A stretch of 64,000 nucleotides of DNA from Aliidiomarina sedimenti. GTDB lineage: Bacteria; Pseudomonadota; Gammaproteobacteria; Enterobacterales; Alteromonadaceae. Position numbers and translations under genes: made by a program. Numbering within the stretch: the stretch's first letter is position 1; the number at the start of each line of letters is the position of its first letter. The stretch is taken from contig NZ_PIPN01000001.1 in the NCBI RefSeq assembly GCF_003986955.1, positions 62,001-126,000 on the forward strand, read 5' to 3'. This document shows, in pieces, positions 48,238 to 58,032 of this stretch. Under the pieces are notes generated by a model. It did no database searches, was not told the DNA's origin, and saw only the letters and a program-made list of their open reading frames with translations.

Positions 48238-49878
48238 ATGAGTATTCATCCTCGAGCAGGTCAGCCAGCGCAAACCAGTGATCTGGTTAACCTTGCCCAG
48301 CTAATGACCCAGTATTATGTGCGTGAACCAAATATGCGCCTGCCAGCACAGCAGGTTAGTTTTGGCACCTCAGGCCACCGTGGCAGTGCATTGCTGGGGT
48401 CTTTCAACGAAACCCATATTCTTGCCATTAGCCAGGCTATTGTTGCCTATCGCAAAGAGCAGGGCATCGATGGGCCGCTGATGCTCGGTAAAGACACCCA
48501 TGCGTTGTCGGAAGCCGCCTTTGCTACCGCACTCGAAGTATTTATTGGCAACGGCCTGGAAGTGCATGTACAGGACGATCTTGGGTATACGCCAACCCCG
48601 GTTATCAGCCAGCAGATTGTTAAGTACAATCGCGGCCGTAGCAGTGGTTTAGCGGATGGGGTGGTGATCACGCCGTCGCACAATCCACCGCAGGATGGTG
48701 GTTTTAAATACAACCCGAGCCATGGTGGCCCGGCGGACGGTGAGGTAACCAAAACCATTCAGGAATATGCCAACGCACTGATTGTCAGTGAGTTGATGGG
48801 TGTTGAAGTGGTCAGTTACGAGCAAGCGTTAGGTTCAAAGCGTTTGCTCAAGCAGAACTGGATTGCTGATTATGTGGCGGGCCTGGCCAACGTGGTCGAT
48901 ATGGCTGCGATTAAAGACGCCAGGGTACGCATAGCGGTGGATGCGCTTGGCGGTTCAGGTGCCGACTACTGGCGTGCTGTGCGCGATCATTATGGGCTGG
49001 ATATTACCCTGTTTAATGACCACGTGGACCCGTCGTTCTCGTTTATGACCCTGGATAAAGACGGCAAAATCCGCATGGATTGTTCGTCGCCGTATGCGAT
49101 GGCTGGCCTGGTTGCGCGCAAAGGCGATTTTGATGTCGCCGTGGGCAACGATCCGGACTTTGATCGCCACGGCATTGTGACTCAGGCAGGCTTAATGAAC
49201 CCGAATCATTATCTGGCTGTCGCGATTGATTATTTGTGCCGCAACCGTAATTGGAAACAGGACTCAGCGGTGGGTAAGACCCTGGTCTCCAGTGGCGTGA
49301 TTGATCGGGTTGTCGCCGGGCTTGAGCGTCCGCTGATGGAAGTACCAGTGGGCTTTAAATGGTTTGCCGAAGGGCTCAATCATGGCAATCTGGTTTTTGC
49401 GGGTGAAGAAAGTGCCGGCGCCAGCTTCCTGGATATGGATGGTCAGGCCTGGAGTACCGACAAGGACGGCATCATCATGTGTCTGCTGGCAGCTGAAATT
49501 CAGGCTCGCAGCGGTAAATCGGCAAGTGATTACTATCAGGATCTGGAAAGTAAATATGGTCGCTCGTATTACCAGCGTGTCGATACCAGCGCCGATGACG
49601 ATATGATGGACGCCTTTAAGCAGTTGCCTCAGAAATCTATTAAGCTGACTGAATTTGCTGGTGAAAGGGTGACCTCGGTGCTGACCAAAGCGCCGGGCAA
49701 CAAAGCTCTGTTCGGTGGCCTGAAAGTAGTCACTGAGAATGGCTGGTTTGCTGTGCGCCCCTCAGGTACCGAACCGGTTTATAAGGTCTATGCAGAAAGC
49801 CTGAAAAGTGCTGAGCACCTGGCTCTTATTCACCAACAAGCCGCTGAGCTACTGACCACTTTGTTAAAGGCAGACTAA
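48238..49878 (+). CDS. pgm: Phosphoglucomutase (alpha-D-glucose)
   Basis: Interconverts glucose 1- and 6-phosphate for glycogen, trehalose or surface polysaccharide metabolism. The 546-residue protein has the phosphoserine loop TPSHNPPQDGG (Ser147), the metal loop GNDPDFDRHG, the sugar-binding GEESAGASF, and the C-terminal phosphate-binding RPSGTEPVYKVYAES. It follows seqA directly, as in enteric bacteria. No terminator is seen before the convergent MFS gene. Confidence 0.96.
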   Translation: MSIHPRAGQPAQTSDLVNLAQLMTQYYVREPNMRLPAQQVSFGTSGHRGSALLGSFNETHILAISQAIVAYRKEQGIDGPLMLGKDTHALSEAAFATALEVFIGNGLEVHVQDDLGYTPTPVISQQIVKYNRGRSSGLADGVVITPSHNPPQDGGFKYNPSHGGPADGEVTKTIQEYANALIVSELMGVEVVSYEQALGSKRLLKQNWIADYVAGLANVVDMAAIKDARVRIAVDALGGSGADYWRAVRDHYGLDITLFNDHVDPSFSFMTLDKDGKIRMDCSSPYAMAGLVARKGDFDVAVGNDPDFDRHGIVTQAGLMNPNHYLAVAIDYLCRNRNWKQDSAVGKTLVSSGVIDRVVAGLERPLMEVPVGFKWFAEGLNHGNLVFAGEESAGASFLDMDGQAWSTDKDGIIMCLLAAEIQARSGKSASDYYQDLESKYGRSYYQRVDTSADDDMMDAFKQLPQKSIKLTEFAGERVTSVLTKAPGNKALFGGLKVVTENGWFAVRPSGTEPVYKVYAESLKSAEHLALIHQQAAELLTTLLKAD

Positions 49879-49897
49879 TCTACCCCCTGCGGCAGCG

Positions 49898-51220
49898 TTA
49901 TTGGTTATCCTGACGCTGCTGCGGGACGGTGATTTCCGGTAGATCGTCGAGAGGAACATGTGGTGCTTCGCTCTCATCTTCCTCTTCGGCTTCACTTTCC
50001 ACCAGTGAACTGAGCAATTCTTCAGACGGTGTTGAATGCCCCAGGCTGGTCAACACAGTATGACCCTGGTCGGCAGCTTTCGGACGGCGTGTGGTGCGGT
50101 AGACTGCATACAAACAGATGATCGCCGTCAGGCAGGCCATCAGCAAAAAGAAAAACTCGACAGCACCAAACTGCATCAGGGCAGCGACTGAAGGTGCACC
50201 GATAATAGCGCCAATGCCACCAACTTTAATAATTGAACCCGTGGCGCCGACCATTTGTTCGGTTTCCAGATAATCACTGGTATGAGCCATGGCCAGTGAA
50301 TACACCGGCAGCAGACACCCGCCGAGTATCGCCATGAAGGTAAATATCAGATAGGGCGTATCGCCATCCAGACGCGACAATACCACCGCGGTCAGGGTGC
50401 CGACGGCGGCAACGCCGGCCAGCACTAACCGGCGATCAACGCGGTCAGAGAGCAGCCCAATCGGGGTTTGCAGCACCAGGCCGCCAAATATAAAAGCAGC
50501 CATAAAAATGGTGACCTGGGCTACGCTGAGCCCAATGTAAGTGGCATACACCGGACCAATGCCATAAAACATGGCATAACAGGCCTGAATAATAAACGCC
50601 GCAGCAATACCAAGCGGGGCCTGTTTAAGCAGAAAGCGGATTGGCACTTTACCGCTTGAGCCGCTATTCGGTTCGGATGATATAGTGGCCAGAATCGGAA
50701 TCAGCGATAAATTGATTAACAGCGCAATAATGACAAAAGGAACAAAGGTCCCGGGATCGGCAATCCCCAGAATAAGCTGGCCGGTAATCAGTCCCGCATA
50801 AATTAGCACCAGATAAACCGATAGCATGGCGCCGCGATTGCGATTGTCAGCCATGGTGTTAAGCCAGCTTTCGGCAATCACGAACATCGCCGAAATAGCA
50901 AAGCCGCTGACGAACCGGGCGAGGAACCAGACCACAGGGTCAACCCAGACGGACTGCAGCAGCACCGCCGCAGAAGCAAGCGCGGCGAGACCGCCAAAGG
51001 CTCGGATGTAGCCTACCCGACGAATATCCTTGGGCGCGCGGGTAGTACCAAACAGAAAGCCAATGAAGTAGGCTGACATGATAATACCCGTGGTCATGGT
51101 CGAGAAACCTTCAATGGTCGCCCGTAAACTGAGCAGGGTACTGGTCATGCCGACACAGAGGCCGATCAGCGTCATGGTCGTTAAGAGTGAGCTGACAGCG
51201 CGCAACTGTTGTCTAAGCAT
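49898..51220 (-). CDS. MFS transporter, YcaD-like
   Basis: A 440-residue major-facilitator protein with 12 membrane helices, resembling the YcaD family by VSGFAISAMFVIAESWLNTMADNRNRGAMLSVYLVL. The C-terminal tail (about residues 390-440) is unusually acidic: ESEAEEEDESEAPHVPLDD. The substrate is unknown. It converges with pgm; the 104 bases upstream separate it from the divergent DUF2066 gene. Confidence 0.85.
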   Translation of the reverse strand: MLRQQLRAVSSLLTTMTLIGLCVGMTSTLLSLRATIEGFSTMTTGIIMSAYFIGFLFGTTRAPKDIRRVGYIRAFGGLAALASAAVLLQSVWVDPVVWFLARFVSGFAISAMFVIAESWLNTMADNRNRGAMLSVYLVLIYAGLITGQLILGIADPGTFVPFVIIALLINLSLIPILATISSEPNSGSSGKVPIRFLLKQAPLGIAAAFIIQACYAMFYGIGPVYATYIGLSVAQVTIFMAAFIFGGLVLQTPIGLLSDRVDRRLVLAGVAAVGTLTAVVLSRLDGDTPYLIFTFMAILGGCLLPVYSLAMAHTSDYLETEQMVGATGSIIKVGGIGAIIGAPSVAALMQFGAVEFFFLLMACLTAIICLYAVYRTTRRPKAADQGHTVLTSLGHSTPSEELLSSLVESEAEEEDESEAPHVPLDDLPEITVPQQRQDNQ

Positions 51221-51384
51221 GATTAAAGCCTTAAAAATTCAACAAAATGTTCAGTAATAGCGGTACTTTAGCAGGACTACGACAGTGAAGCCAGTTTGCT
51301 CAGTGGTTATCCACAGGTTGTCACTTGCTGGAATCGCTTTGGCTGTTTATTATCCCCTTACACCACTTAAGACAGGCAGGTAAC

Positions 51385-52497
51385 GTGCATTTTCTTTTAG
51401 TTAGCCTTAACTGGGCCAAAAGCTGGGTTAAACCCAGTCAGGTTACGCTGTTCAGCTATCCGCTGCGGGTCAGCTCGCTGACCGTCCTGTTGTTGCTGAG
51501 CGGGACCGTTCAGAGCAATGAAATCACAGATTTATATGAGAGTCGTCTGGCGGTTGAGTCACAGTCCCGTGACGAACGTCAGGATGCCCTGCGCAACGCG
51601 TTCGAGCAGGTGTTGGTGAAAGTGTCCGGGCATCAGGCGGTGCTGGAAAAAGACGCGGTGCGCTCAGAGCTGGCACGTCATACTAATTACCTGGTGCAAT
51701 ACAGTTATGCGACTGAAGGGCGGCAACTTTTATTGCGCGCCCAGTTTGACGAACGACGGATAGAAGAATTATTGCGCCGTGCGGATGCGACGTACTGGAG
51801 CGCAAGACGACCAAACGTGATGTTGTGGATCGCCACTGATGAGGATCGCGGTGTGCAATTGCTGGGCCGTGAACGCAATAGCAGGCTGATTGAGGCTCTG
51901 CGAGAGCAGGCACAGTGGCGTGGAATGCCAATTAGTTTCCCGCTGCTTGATCTCACCGATCGCATGCTGGTTAGCCCAAGTGATGTATGGGGACGATTTG
52001 ATGTGCCTGTATTAGAAGCGACTAAACGCTACCCGGCTGATGGCGTTGTGATGCTGCGAGTACAGCAGGTCGATGACCAGCGGTGGCGTGGGCAGTGGAC
52101 CCTGGTGGTGGGCAACACAAGACGCAACGGGCAAAGTTATGCGGCAGATCTGGAAGCGCTCGGTAAGGACGTTATGAATGAGGTAACCGAGCGGGTGGCT
52201 GCTGAATACGCGGTCACCTATGGTGAGGCCTCGGAAGGAGACCTCACCATCCGGGTTACCAATTTGCTGGATTTGGAGCGGGTACTTGAAGCCGAAACTA
52301 TGCTTGGTCGCCTTGGCGCCGTCGAGCGAGTTACCCTAACCCGTTATCATCAGGGTACTGCCGAATTTAAACTGCGTCTGCTGGGCGATGTGGGGCGGGC
52401 CTTGCAGGCGCTTGAGCTGGAGAACCGAATGGAGCCAGTGGTGGACCCATGGAGTGGTACGGCAACGCCGGTCATGGAGTATAGATGGCTGCGGTAG
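51385..52497 (+). CDS. DUF2066 exported protein
   Basis: A 370-residue protein of the DUF2066 family, exported by a hydrophobic N-terminal segment (about residues 31-45) after a basic stretch. Diagnostic parts: YESRLAVESQSRDERQDALRNAFEQVLVKVSG, TNYLVQYSYATEG, PNVMLWIATDEDRG, FPLLDLTDRMLVSPSDVWG. GTG 51385 after AGGCAGG is my start; a TTG at 51325 is possible. It overlaps hda by 13 bases, a pairing seen in related genera. Its function is unknown, although the coupling to a replication regulator is curious. Confidence 0.75.
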   Translation: MHFLLVSLNWAKSWVKPSQVTLFSYPLRVSSLTVLLLLSGTVQSNEITDLYESRLAVESQSRDERQDALRNAFEQVLVKVSGHQAVLEKDAVRSELARHTNYLVQYSYATEGRQLLLRAQFDERRIEELLRRADATYWSARRPNVMLWIATDEDRGVQLLGRERNSRLIEALREQAQWRGMPISFPLLDLTDRMLVSPSDVWGRFDVPVLEATKRYPADGVVMLRVQQVDDQRWRGQWTLVVGNTRRNGQSYAADLEALGKDVMNEVTERVAAEYAVTYGEASEGDLTIRVTNLLDLERVLEAETMLGRLGAVERVTLTRYHQGTAEFKLRLLGDVGRALQALELENRMEPVVDPWSGTATPVMEYRWLR

Positions 52498-53204
52498 CAA
52501 CAGTTGGAACGCAACTGGCGTTACCTGTCTTGTTGCCGGATGACGCCCTATTTAAAACCTTTGAAAGTGGACCTAACCAGGAACTACTGAGTGCCCTGAC
52601 TGCATTAACCGGTGAGTCGGTGGCCCAAACCTCGGTCTACTTCTGGGGTGGCCGTGGACGTGGTAAAACACATCTGCTGCATGCGGTTTGTGCGGCAGCT
52701 GGTCACACCCATCTGCAGGTGATGTATATTCCGCTGGCAGACTTTAGCGATCCGATGCACATCAGTCTGTTACAGGGGCTGGATGAGTATGATCTGATTT
52801 GTCTTGATGATATTGATGCAGTCACGCAGTCACGCGAATGGTGTGTTGCATTATTTGAGTTATACAACCGTGTGTCAGATTCAGGCAAAGGCCGCCTGGT
52901 CATTTCGGCGTCGGTGTCGCCACTGGCACTTCCTTGTGCTTTGCCTGATCTGCGTTCGCGGCTGCAGGCAACCACCAGTTTTCAGTTGCACAAGCTGGAT
53001 GATGAAGGTCGGATGCGTGCGCTGCAAACCCATGCAGCGCAACGAGGACTGCAACTGGAACCCGAGGTCGCTCAATTTATTGTGCAGCGGGTGAGCCGCG
53101 ATATGCATCAGTTGATGGCTATTCTCAATCAGCTGGATAAAGCGTCGATGGCTCAGCAACGACGCTTAACGGTTCCGTTCGCCAAACAAACCCTGTCAAT
53201 CTGA
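52485..53204 (+). CDS. hda: DnaA regulatory inactivator Hda
   Basis: A DnaA-related AAA+ protein that, with the beta clamp, stimulates DnaA-ATP hydrolysis after initiation. The 239-residue protein has a short N-terminus with the clamp-binding QLALPVLLP, Walker A WGGRGRGKTHLL, Walker B LICLDDIDAV and a C-terminal lid helix set. It is translationally coupled to the DUF2066 gene, and its end overlaps the convergent DUF2069 gene by nine bases. Together with SeqA it shows an E. coli-like control of initiation. Confidence 0.94.
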   Translation: MAAVATVGTQLALPVLLPDDALFKTFESGPNQELLSALTALTGESVAQTSVYFWGGRGRGKTHLLHAVCAAAGHTHLQVMYIPLADFSDPMHISLLQGLDEYDLICLDDIDAVTQSREWCVALFELYNRVSDSGKGRLVISASVSPLALPCALPDLRSRLQATTSFQLHKLDDEGRMRALQTHAAQRGLQLEPEVAQFIVQRVSRDMHQLMAILNQLDKASMAQQRRLTVPFAKQTLSI

Positions 53205-53609
53205 CGACGGCGCCTTGCCTGCGTTACTCACTTGCCCTTTCTTTTTCAGTCCCAGGCCTTGCTCACGTCCTGCATAGCGCGCGTAGAAGGTCGCACCAAT
53301 AAAGGCCAGAGTGGTTAATAGCAGTTCAATGCCGGCATACAGACGTTCATCCGGATGGGTGTACAAGGTGGTCAGGCTGTGCAAAAAATACAGCATCAGG
53401 ACAAAGTTAGCCCAGGCGTGAGTGTACGGATTGCCTTGCAGAATACCTTTCAGCGGAAATAATAGTGGAATGCCCCACATGGCTAACTTAAGCCACACAG
53501 AGAGGGTTTCACTAGGGGCTATCCAGGCATGCCAAAGAATGACCCATAACAGCAATAACGGGTAGCTGAATAAGGTAAGGCGACGGTAAAAAAGAGGGTT
53601 AGTTGGCAT
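53196..53609 (-). CDS. DUF2069 membrane protein
   Basis: A 137-residue protein with four hydrophobic segments (about residues 12-30, 39-55, 62-84 and 89-110) and a basic tail (KKKGQVSNAGK). It resembles DUF2069 by HAWIAPSETLSVWLKLAMWGIPLLFPLKGILQGNPYTHAWANFVLMLYFLH. The function is unknown. The gene starts at the base following the arsC stop on the same strand, and it is convergent with hda. Confidence 0.8.
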   Translation of the reverse strand: MPTNPLFYRRLTLFSYPLLLLWVILWHAWIAPSETLSVWLKLAMWGIPLLFPLKGILQGNPYTHAWANFVLMLYFLHSLTTLYTHPDERLYAGIELLLTTLAFIGATFYARYAGREQGLGLKKKGQVSNAGKAPSSD

Positions 53610-53960
53610 CTACAGCAGCTCCAGCACAGTTTCAGGGGGACGGCCAATCCGCGCAGCATTACCATTGATAACGATGGGTCGTTCAATCAATTTGGGGTGT
53701 TTTGTCAATAGCTGGGCCCACTCAGTTGCCGAAGGGGTCTGCTCAGATAACCCAAGCTCTTTATACAACGGCTCCTTGCGGCGCACCATAGACTCAACAC
53801 CCTCAGCCAGTTTGCTGGCAATGGACTCGATCTCTGCTGCTGTCAGTGGCTCTTTTAAATACTCAATAATAGTAGGCTCGATGCCGTTCTCCTGCAGCAG
53901 CGCCAGGGTTTGACGGCTTTTTGAACAGCGTGGGTTATGTACAATCTGGTATTCGCTCAT
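53610..53960 (-). CDS. ArsC-family arsenate reductase (YfgD-like)
   Basis: A 116-residue glutathione/glutaredoxin-dependent arsenate reductase family protein with catalytic Cys in NPRCSKSRQTLALL (residues 9-22) and the conserved MVRRKEPLYKELGL and PIVINGNAARIGRPPE segments. The E. coli equivalent YfgD sits next to bepA, as here. Arsenate reduction is family-based; there is no arsenic operon nearby. It is followed immediately by DUF2069. Confidence 0.88.
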   Translation of the reverse strand: MSEYQIVHNPRCSKSRQTLALLQENGIEPTIIEYLKEPLTAAEIESIASKLAEGVESMVRRKEPLYKELGLSEQTPSATEWAQLLTKHPKLIERPIVINGNAARIGRPPETVLELL

Positions 53961-54027
53961 GATTTTCGTTCCTCGAACCGCTATCGCCTGGTAACAGGCT
54001 TAAGAAAGGCTGCATGATAGCGAATTT

Positions 54028-55508
54028 TTACATATTCATCACCCGTTCACGGTCATTATTGAGGTGACGGACCTGATCAATCCGGCCCTGTACCCGTTGT
54101 CTGGCCAGTGTACGGTTATCGGGCAACTTGCTGTAGGCATGGTGGAGTTCCTCAATTGCCATGTCGAAGATCCCGCGCAGAATGAGCACTTCAGCCTGCG
54201 CTTCATGCATAGCGACTGCGTCACCGGATTGTTGGTGCGCTGCAAAGAGCAGCTCGTAGGCTACCCGGTCCTCACGGTTATGCAGAATATAATCGTTGAG
54301 TATCTTAACCGACAGCTCATAGTTGCCACCCTGGTTTGCGGCGTACGCCAGGTTGAGGGTGATGACCTGATTATTGGGGCGGCGAATGTAGGCGTCTGTC
54401 AAAAACTCTATCGCCTCATCGAAGCGTTGCTGGCCCAGCCAGATATCGGTGGTGGTATCAATATAGAAAAGGTTTAACGGGTCTTTCTCCCGTAATGCGG
54501 CCACGATCTCTGCGGCTTCAGCGTAGCGTTCCAGTTCGTATAAGGCTAATGCCTGACCATAGCGAGCGGCATCTTTCTTGTGCTCATGGTCGTGCTCGGC
54601 GCGGCGCTCGTTGGCTTGCATAGTTGTCAGCATGTCACGCGCGTTGGTGGATCCGTAGCGCACGGCAACCCGGGTTTTAGCCAGTTCAAATTGAAGCGAC
54701 GGTGATACCCGGCGATCAGGTAACTGATCGGCCCGCGCTCTGGTATCGGAAATCCGTGATTCGGGCAGGGGGTGGGTTACCAGATACTGAGGCACCTGAG
54801 TAGAATATCGATACTGTGCCGCCAGGCGACTAAAAAAACGAGGTGCACCCTGTGCATCAAAACCCGCTTCCGCCAGTGTGGTCATGCCAAATCGATCCGC
54901 CTCAAGTTCAAACTGACGGGTATAGTTAATTTGTCGTTGCTGGATACCGGCCATGCTTCCGGTCATAACCGCCATGCCTAACTGAGGATTGGCCATTGCC
55001 AGGATCAGCCCACCGATGACCTGGGCAATACTGACCGGGGCCGCGGCAGACATCCGTTCCATATTACGCGCAATATGGCGTTGCGTCACATGAGCGATTT
55101 CATGCGCCACCACAGAGGCCAGCTCTGACTCGTCTTCAGCCTGTTCAATGAGCCCGGTATGAATACCGATGTAGCCGCCTAGAAAAGCAAACGCGTTGAT
55201 ATTGGGGTCACGGATCCAGAAGAAGGTAAACGGGAAGCGGACATTGTCTGAATGGCGCACCAGACGGTTGCCGAGGTCGCTTAAGTACTCTTTAAGCACC
55301 GGGTCTTCAACCATCGGCGCCTGAGCTCGCATTTGGCGCATATAATAGTCGCCGATCAGGCGTTCGCGATCGACATAGTACCGCCAGCAGCGGTGCCGAT
55401 GGTTGGCAGATCGGGCCGTTGCTGTGCATGCGCGCTACTAAGCGTGAGCGTGGCAGTCAGCAGCCAGGCTGCAGTCAATGCCAGCCAGCGAATTCCCCAA
55501 AATGACAT
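54028..55508 (-). pseudogene. bepA: bepA periplasmic metalloprotease/chaperone, frameshifted
   Basis: BepA (M48, TPR) degrades or matures outer-membrane LptD. Two overlapping pieces are present. The N-terminal frame starts at ATG 55508 with a signal peptide ending at AHA-QQ and runs to LPTIGTAAGGTMSI, then stops at 55356-55358. The second frame begins RERLIGDYYMRQMRAQ and continues through VVAHEIAHVTQRH to the TPR tail (437 residues from Met at 55341). Alignment to E. coli (TLSIGQEMQMGDYY) fits exactly if one GATC was lost from GATCGATC at 55368-55371. As written, the enzyme lacks a signal peptide. The change could be real or a sequencing error. Confidence 0.88.
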
Positions 55509-55664
55509 ACAATTACCACCCATTGGCGTTTTAATTCCTGTTAACTAAGGTTAAAAGTCTACGGTGCTACCTGGCTGTTGTCGATAGTGCAGTGGTATCA
55601 TGCCTATCGAACTGCAATGCAGCTATGCAAAGTTACAAACATAAGCAAGGGAAACAGGTACCTT

Positions 55665-56747
55665 ATGTTCAATTACCTACGCAATTGGTTCCAAACACGA
55701 TTTTCTGATCCCAATGCAGTGACTCTGACGATTTTATTGGTAATTGGTTTCAGCGTTATTATCTTTTGGGGTCGTATTCTCGCGCCTTTTCTTGTTGCTA
55801 TTGTTTTTGCATATCTGCTCGATGGCCCGGTTACTCTGTTGCAACGGATTGGAATTGGTCGCTTCTTCGCCTCCGTACTGGTCTTCGTGACCTTCATTCT
55901 CTTTATGCTGCTGTTTACGATATTTCTGGTTCCGGTGGTATGGGAGCAGAGTTTTAATCTGCTCAGAGAGTTACCTAAGATAGCGCAGGCCTGGGACCAA
56001 TTGATGGAACAGGCGCAGGAATATGCTCCCGCGTTTGTGGAACCGCAACAGGTCAGAACTTTTAACGAAAACATGACCACACGACTGCTAACCTTTGGCG
56101 AAACGGTGCTGGCGCAATCGTTAACCTCTATTGTGAATGCGTTTACGCTGATGATTTACCTGGTTATTGTGCCGCTGTTGATCTTTTTCATGTTGAAAGA
56201 TAAGGATACCCTGGTAGGGCATTTTAACCGTATTCTGCCAAAGCAACGGCGGATGATCTCTCAGGTGGGTATCGAGATGAACCTGCAGATCCGAAATTAC
56301 ATTCGCGGTAAAGCGCTTGAAATTATTATCGTCGGTGTCGTCACCTACATCGTTTTTACCTTCTTTGATTTACGCTATGCGGCCTTACTAGCGACCCTGG
56401 TCGGCTTTTCAGTACTCATCCCGTACATTGGTGCGGCCGTGGTAACGGCGCCAGTGGCGTTGGTTGGGCTGTTTCAGTTCGGTGTTTCAGCCACCCTGGT
56501 GTGGTTAATCGTGGCTTACCTGATTATTCAGGCTCTGGATGGCAACGTTCTGGTCCCCTTGCTGTTTTCAGAGGCGGTCAGTCTGCATCCGATCTATATC
56601 ATTGCGTCGGTGCTGGTGTTTGGTGCCTGGTGGGGCTTCTGGGGCGTTTTCTTTGCCATTCCGCTGGCCAGCCTGGTCAAAGCGGTAATTAGTGCCTTCT
56701 CCGAGCAGCGGCGTCTGCAGGAAGAAGCGGAAGGGGCTGAACCCTAA
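55665..56747 (+). CDS. PerM/AI-2E family permease
   Basis: A 360-residue polytopic protein of the PerM/AI-2E exporter family, with about eight membrane helices. Typical segments: TLTILLVIGFSVIIFWGRILAPFLVAIVFAYLLDG, FFASVLVFVTFILFMLLFTIFLVPVVWEQ, IVPLLIFFMLKDKDTL and a C-terminal GFSVLIPYIGAAV and YLIIQALDGNVLVPLLFSEAVSLHPIYII. perM lies next to bepA in E. coli too. The ATG at 55665 is chosen over an upstream codon at 55578, which would add a non-hydrophobic extension. Transport of autoinducer 2 is not implied. Confidence 0.88.
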   Translation: MFNYLRNWFQTRFSDPNAVTLTILLVIGFSVIIFWGRILAPFLVAIVFAYLLDGPVTLLQRIGIGRFFASVLVFVTFILFMLLFTIFLVPVVWEQSFNLLRELPKIAQAWDQLMEQAQEYAPAFVEPQQVRTFNENMTTRLLTFGETVLAQSLTSIVNAFTLMIYLVIVPLLIFFMLKDKDTLVGHFNRILPKQRRMISQVGIEMNLQIRNYIRGKALEIIIVGVVTYIVFTFFDLRYAALLATLVGFSVLIPYIGAAVVTAPVALVGLFQFGVSATLVWLIVAYLIIQALDGNVLVPLLFSEAVSLHPIYIIASVLVFGAWWGFWGVFFAIPLASLVKAVISAFSEQRRLQEEAEGAEP

Positions 56748-57169
56748 CCCGACTCACTGACAGTAAAGGTAAAGCTGATATCCGCGCTATCATCCTCATC
56801 GCTCCGATTATCGCTGACGGTAATCGTTTGTGACTGGCCAAGCACGGCCTGCAGTGAGGGCTGCATCAGCGTTTTCCAGCCTGAGTCGCCTTCCTGTTCG
56901 ATCAAAAATCGAGCATTGACCAGGTTGCCTCCCGCCTCGCTGATACTATAGGTAAGGCGGATAGTGGGATAGCTCTCTGATTGAGTGATCACGTATTGCT
57001 CTTCGTTTGTGCGAATACGTTGTTGCGGACGAGCAACGGTGTGGCCATCAATTTCCAGTCGTCCATCAAACTGATACGTTGTATCTTCCTCCGCAGCCAG
57101 AGTAAACGGCATGGCGAAGTACGTTGCTGCAAGCAACAACGGTGAAATAACGAGTCGGGTAATCTGCAT
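56744..57169 (-). CDS. Secreted protein, unknown function
   Basis: A 141-residue exported protein: signal peptide to about AAE (residue 26), then a beta-rich domain with TTYQFDGRLEIDGHTVARPQQRIRT and WKTLMQPSLQAVLGQSQTITV. It ends with an acidic stretch and FTFTVSESG. No family is recognised. AGGAGA precedes ATG 57169, which I prefer to an in-frame codon at 57241. Its stop overlaps the perM-like gene by four bases (convergent). Confidence 0.7.
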   Translation of the reverse strand: MQITRLVISPLLLAATYFAMPFTLAAEEDTTYQFDGRLEIDGHTVARPQQRIRTNEEQYVITQSESYPTIRLTYSISEAGGNLVNARFLIEQEGDSGWKTLMQPSLQAVLGQSQTITVSDNRSDEDDSADISFTFTVSESG

Positions 57170-57246
57170 GACGCTTCTCCTGTGTAAATGGTACTTATAG
57201 GATACCAGCAGGGCGCATTTAGTTGCGTAAATATTAGGCAAACCTT

Positions 57247-57939
57247 TTATTTTTCTTTGCCTGGAATAAATCCGGCTATTACCGCGAGAAGAGCGGCTAC
57301 CACTGCAGCCGGGAGCAGAACCACCAGCCCGGCAGCATACACAGCGAAGGCACCGAGAATACCACCAGTGAAAAACGCCAGCAAAATAATCAGCAGCAAG
57401 AGCAATTTCCAGGTTTTCACTTTGCGTCCGCGCAGCCGGCTGCCAAGCAAAGCGCCGAGGTCGGTGACCACACCGGTCACGTGGGTGGTACGGATGGTCA
57501 GGCCGCGGAAACTTCCGGCCATGGCGTTTTGCAAACCACAGGCGGCCGCAGCAAGGGCGACCGCATAACTAATGTCGTTCAGGGCAAAGACGGCGGCCAG
57601 GCAGAGGAGTAGCGCTTCGAGCGCCAAAGCGGATACATAGCTCTTGCTAAGCCGCAGACTGACATGGCTGATCAAGAGCCCGGCGCTGAATGCTCCGAGC
57701 CAGAAACCGATAAGTATTGACCCAATAGGCAGCAGATCGGCCGTATTCCCGCTCATGATATCAATGCCGAGGTGAGCAACCGCGCCGCTCATATGACTGA
57801 CCGGCACAGCGAAGAAGCCCAGCATAACGACATTGATATAGCCCGCTAACGCCGCCAACACCGCTGCACCAATAAAGACAGGAGCTCTATGCTGAAGCAT
57901 GAACACATCCTGCTCAGTTTCTAAGCGTTCCCAGGGCAT
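57247..57939 (-). CDS. DUF1275 (YoaK family) membrane protein
   Basis: A 230-residue membrane protein with six hydrophobic segments. The DUF1275/YoaK pattern is present: AALAGYINVVMLGFFAVPVSHMSGAVAHLG, AACGLQNAMAGSFRGLTIRTTHVTGVVTDLG, LLGSRLRGRKVKTWKLLLLL. The function of the family is unknown. It is followed at 57940-58032 by a short unannotated gap before the porin gene. Confidence 0.88.
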   Translation of the reverse strand: MPWERLETEQDVFMLQHRAPVFIGAAVLAALAGYINVVMLGFFAVPVSHMSGAVAHLGIDIMSGNTADLLPIGSILIGFWLGAFSAGLLISHVSLRLSKSYVSALALEALLLCLAAVFALNDISYAVALAAAACGLQNAMAGSFRGLTIRTTHVTGVVTDLGALLGSRLRGRKVKTWKLLLLLIILLAFFTGGILGAFAVYAAGLVVLLPAAVVAALLAVIAGFIPGKEK

Positions 57940-58032
57940 GGTCGGCCGCCTTGCTGTGGATAGGAGCTTCTTTTATAACAGGTTTATGCTGGCTGGAAAA
58001 CGGATTGAAGTGAATGGTCAGCTGTTTGCTAC

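Noticed and set aside
53610-53960. Arsenic resistance operon
   Set aside because: A single ArsC-like gene next to bepA is the YfgD arrangement; no arsB, arsR or acr3 is nearby.
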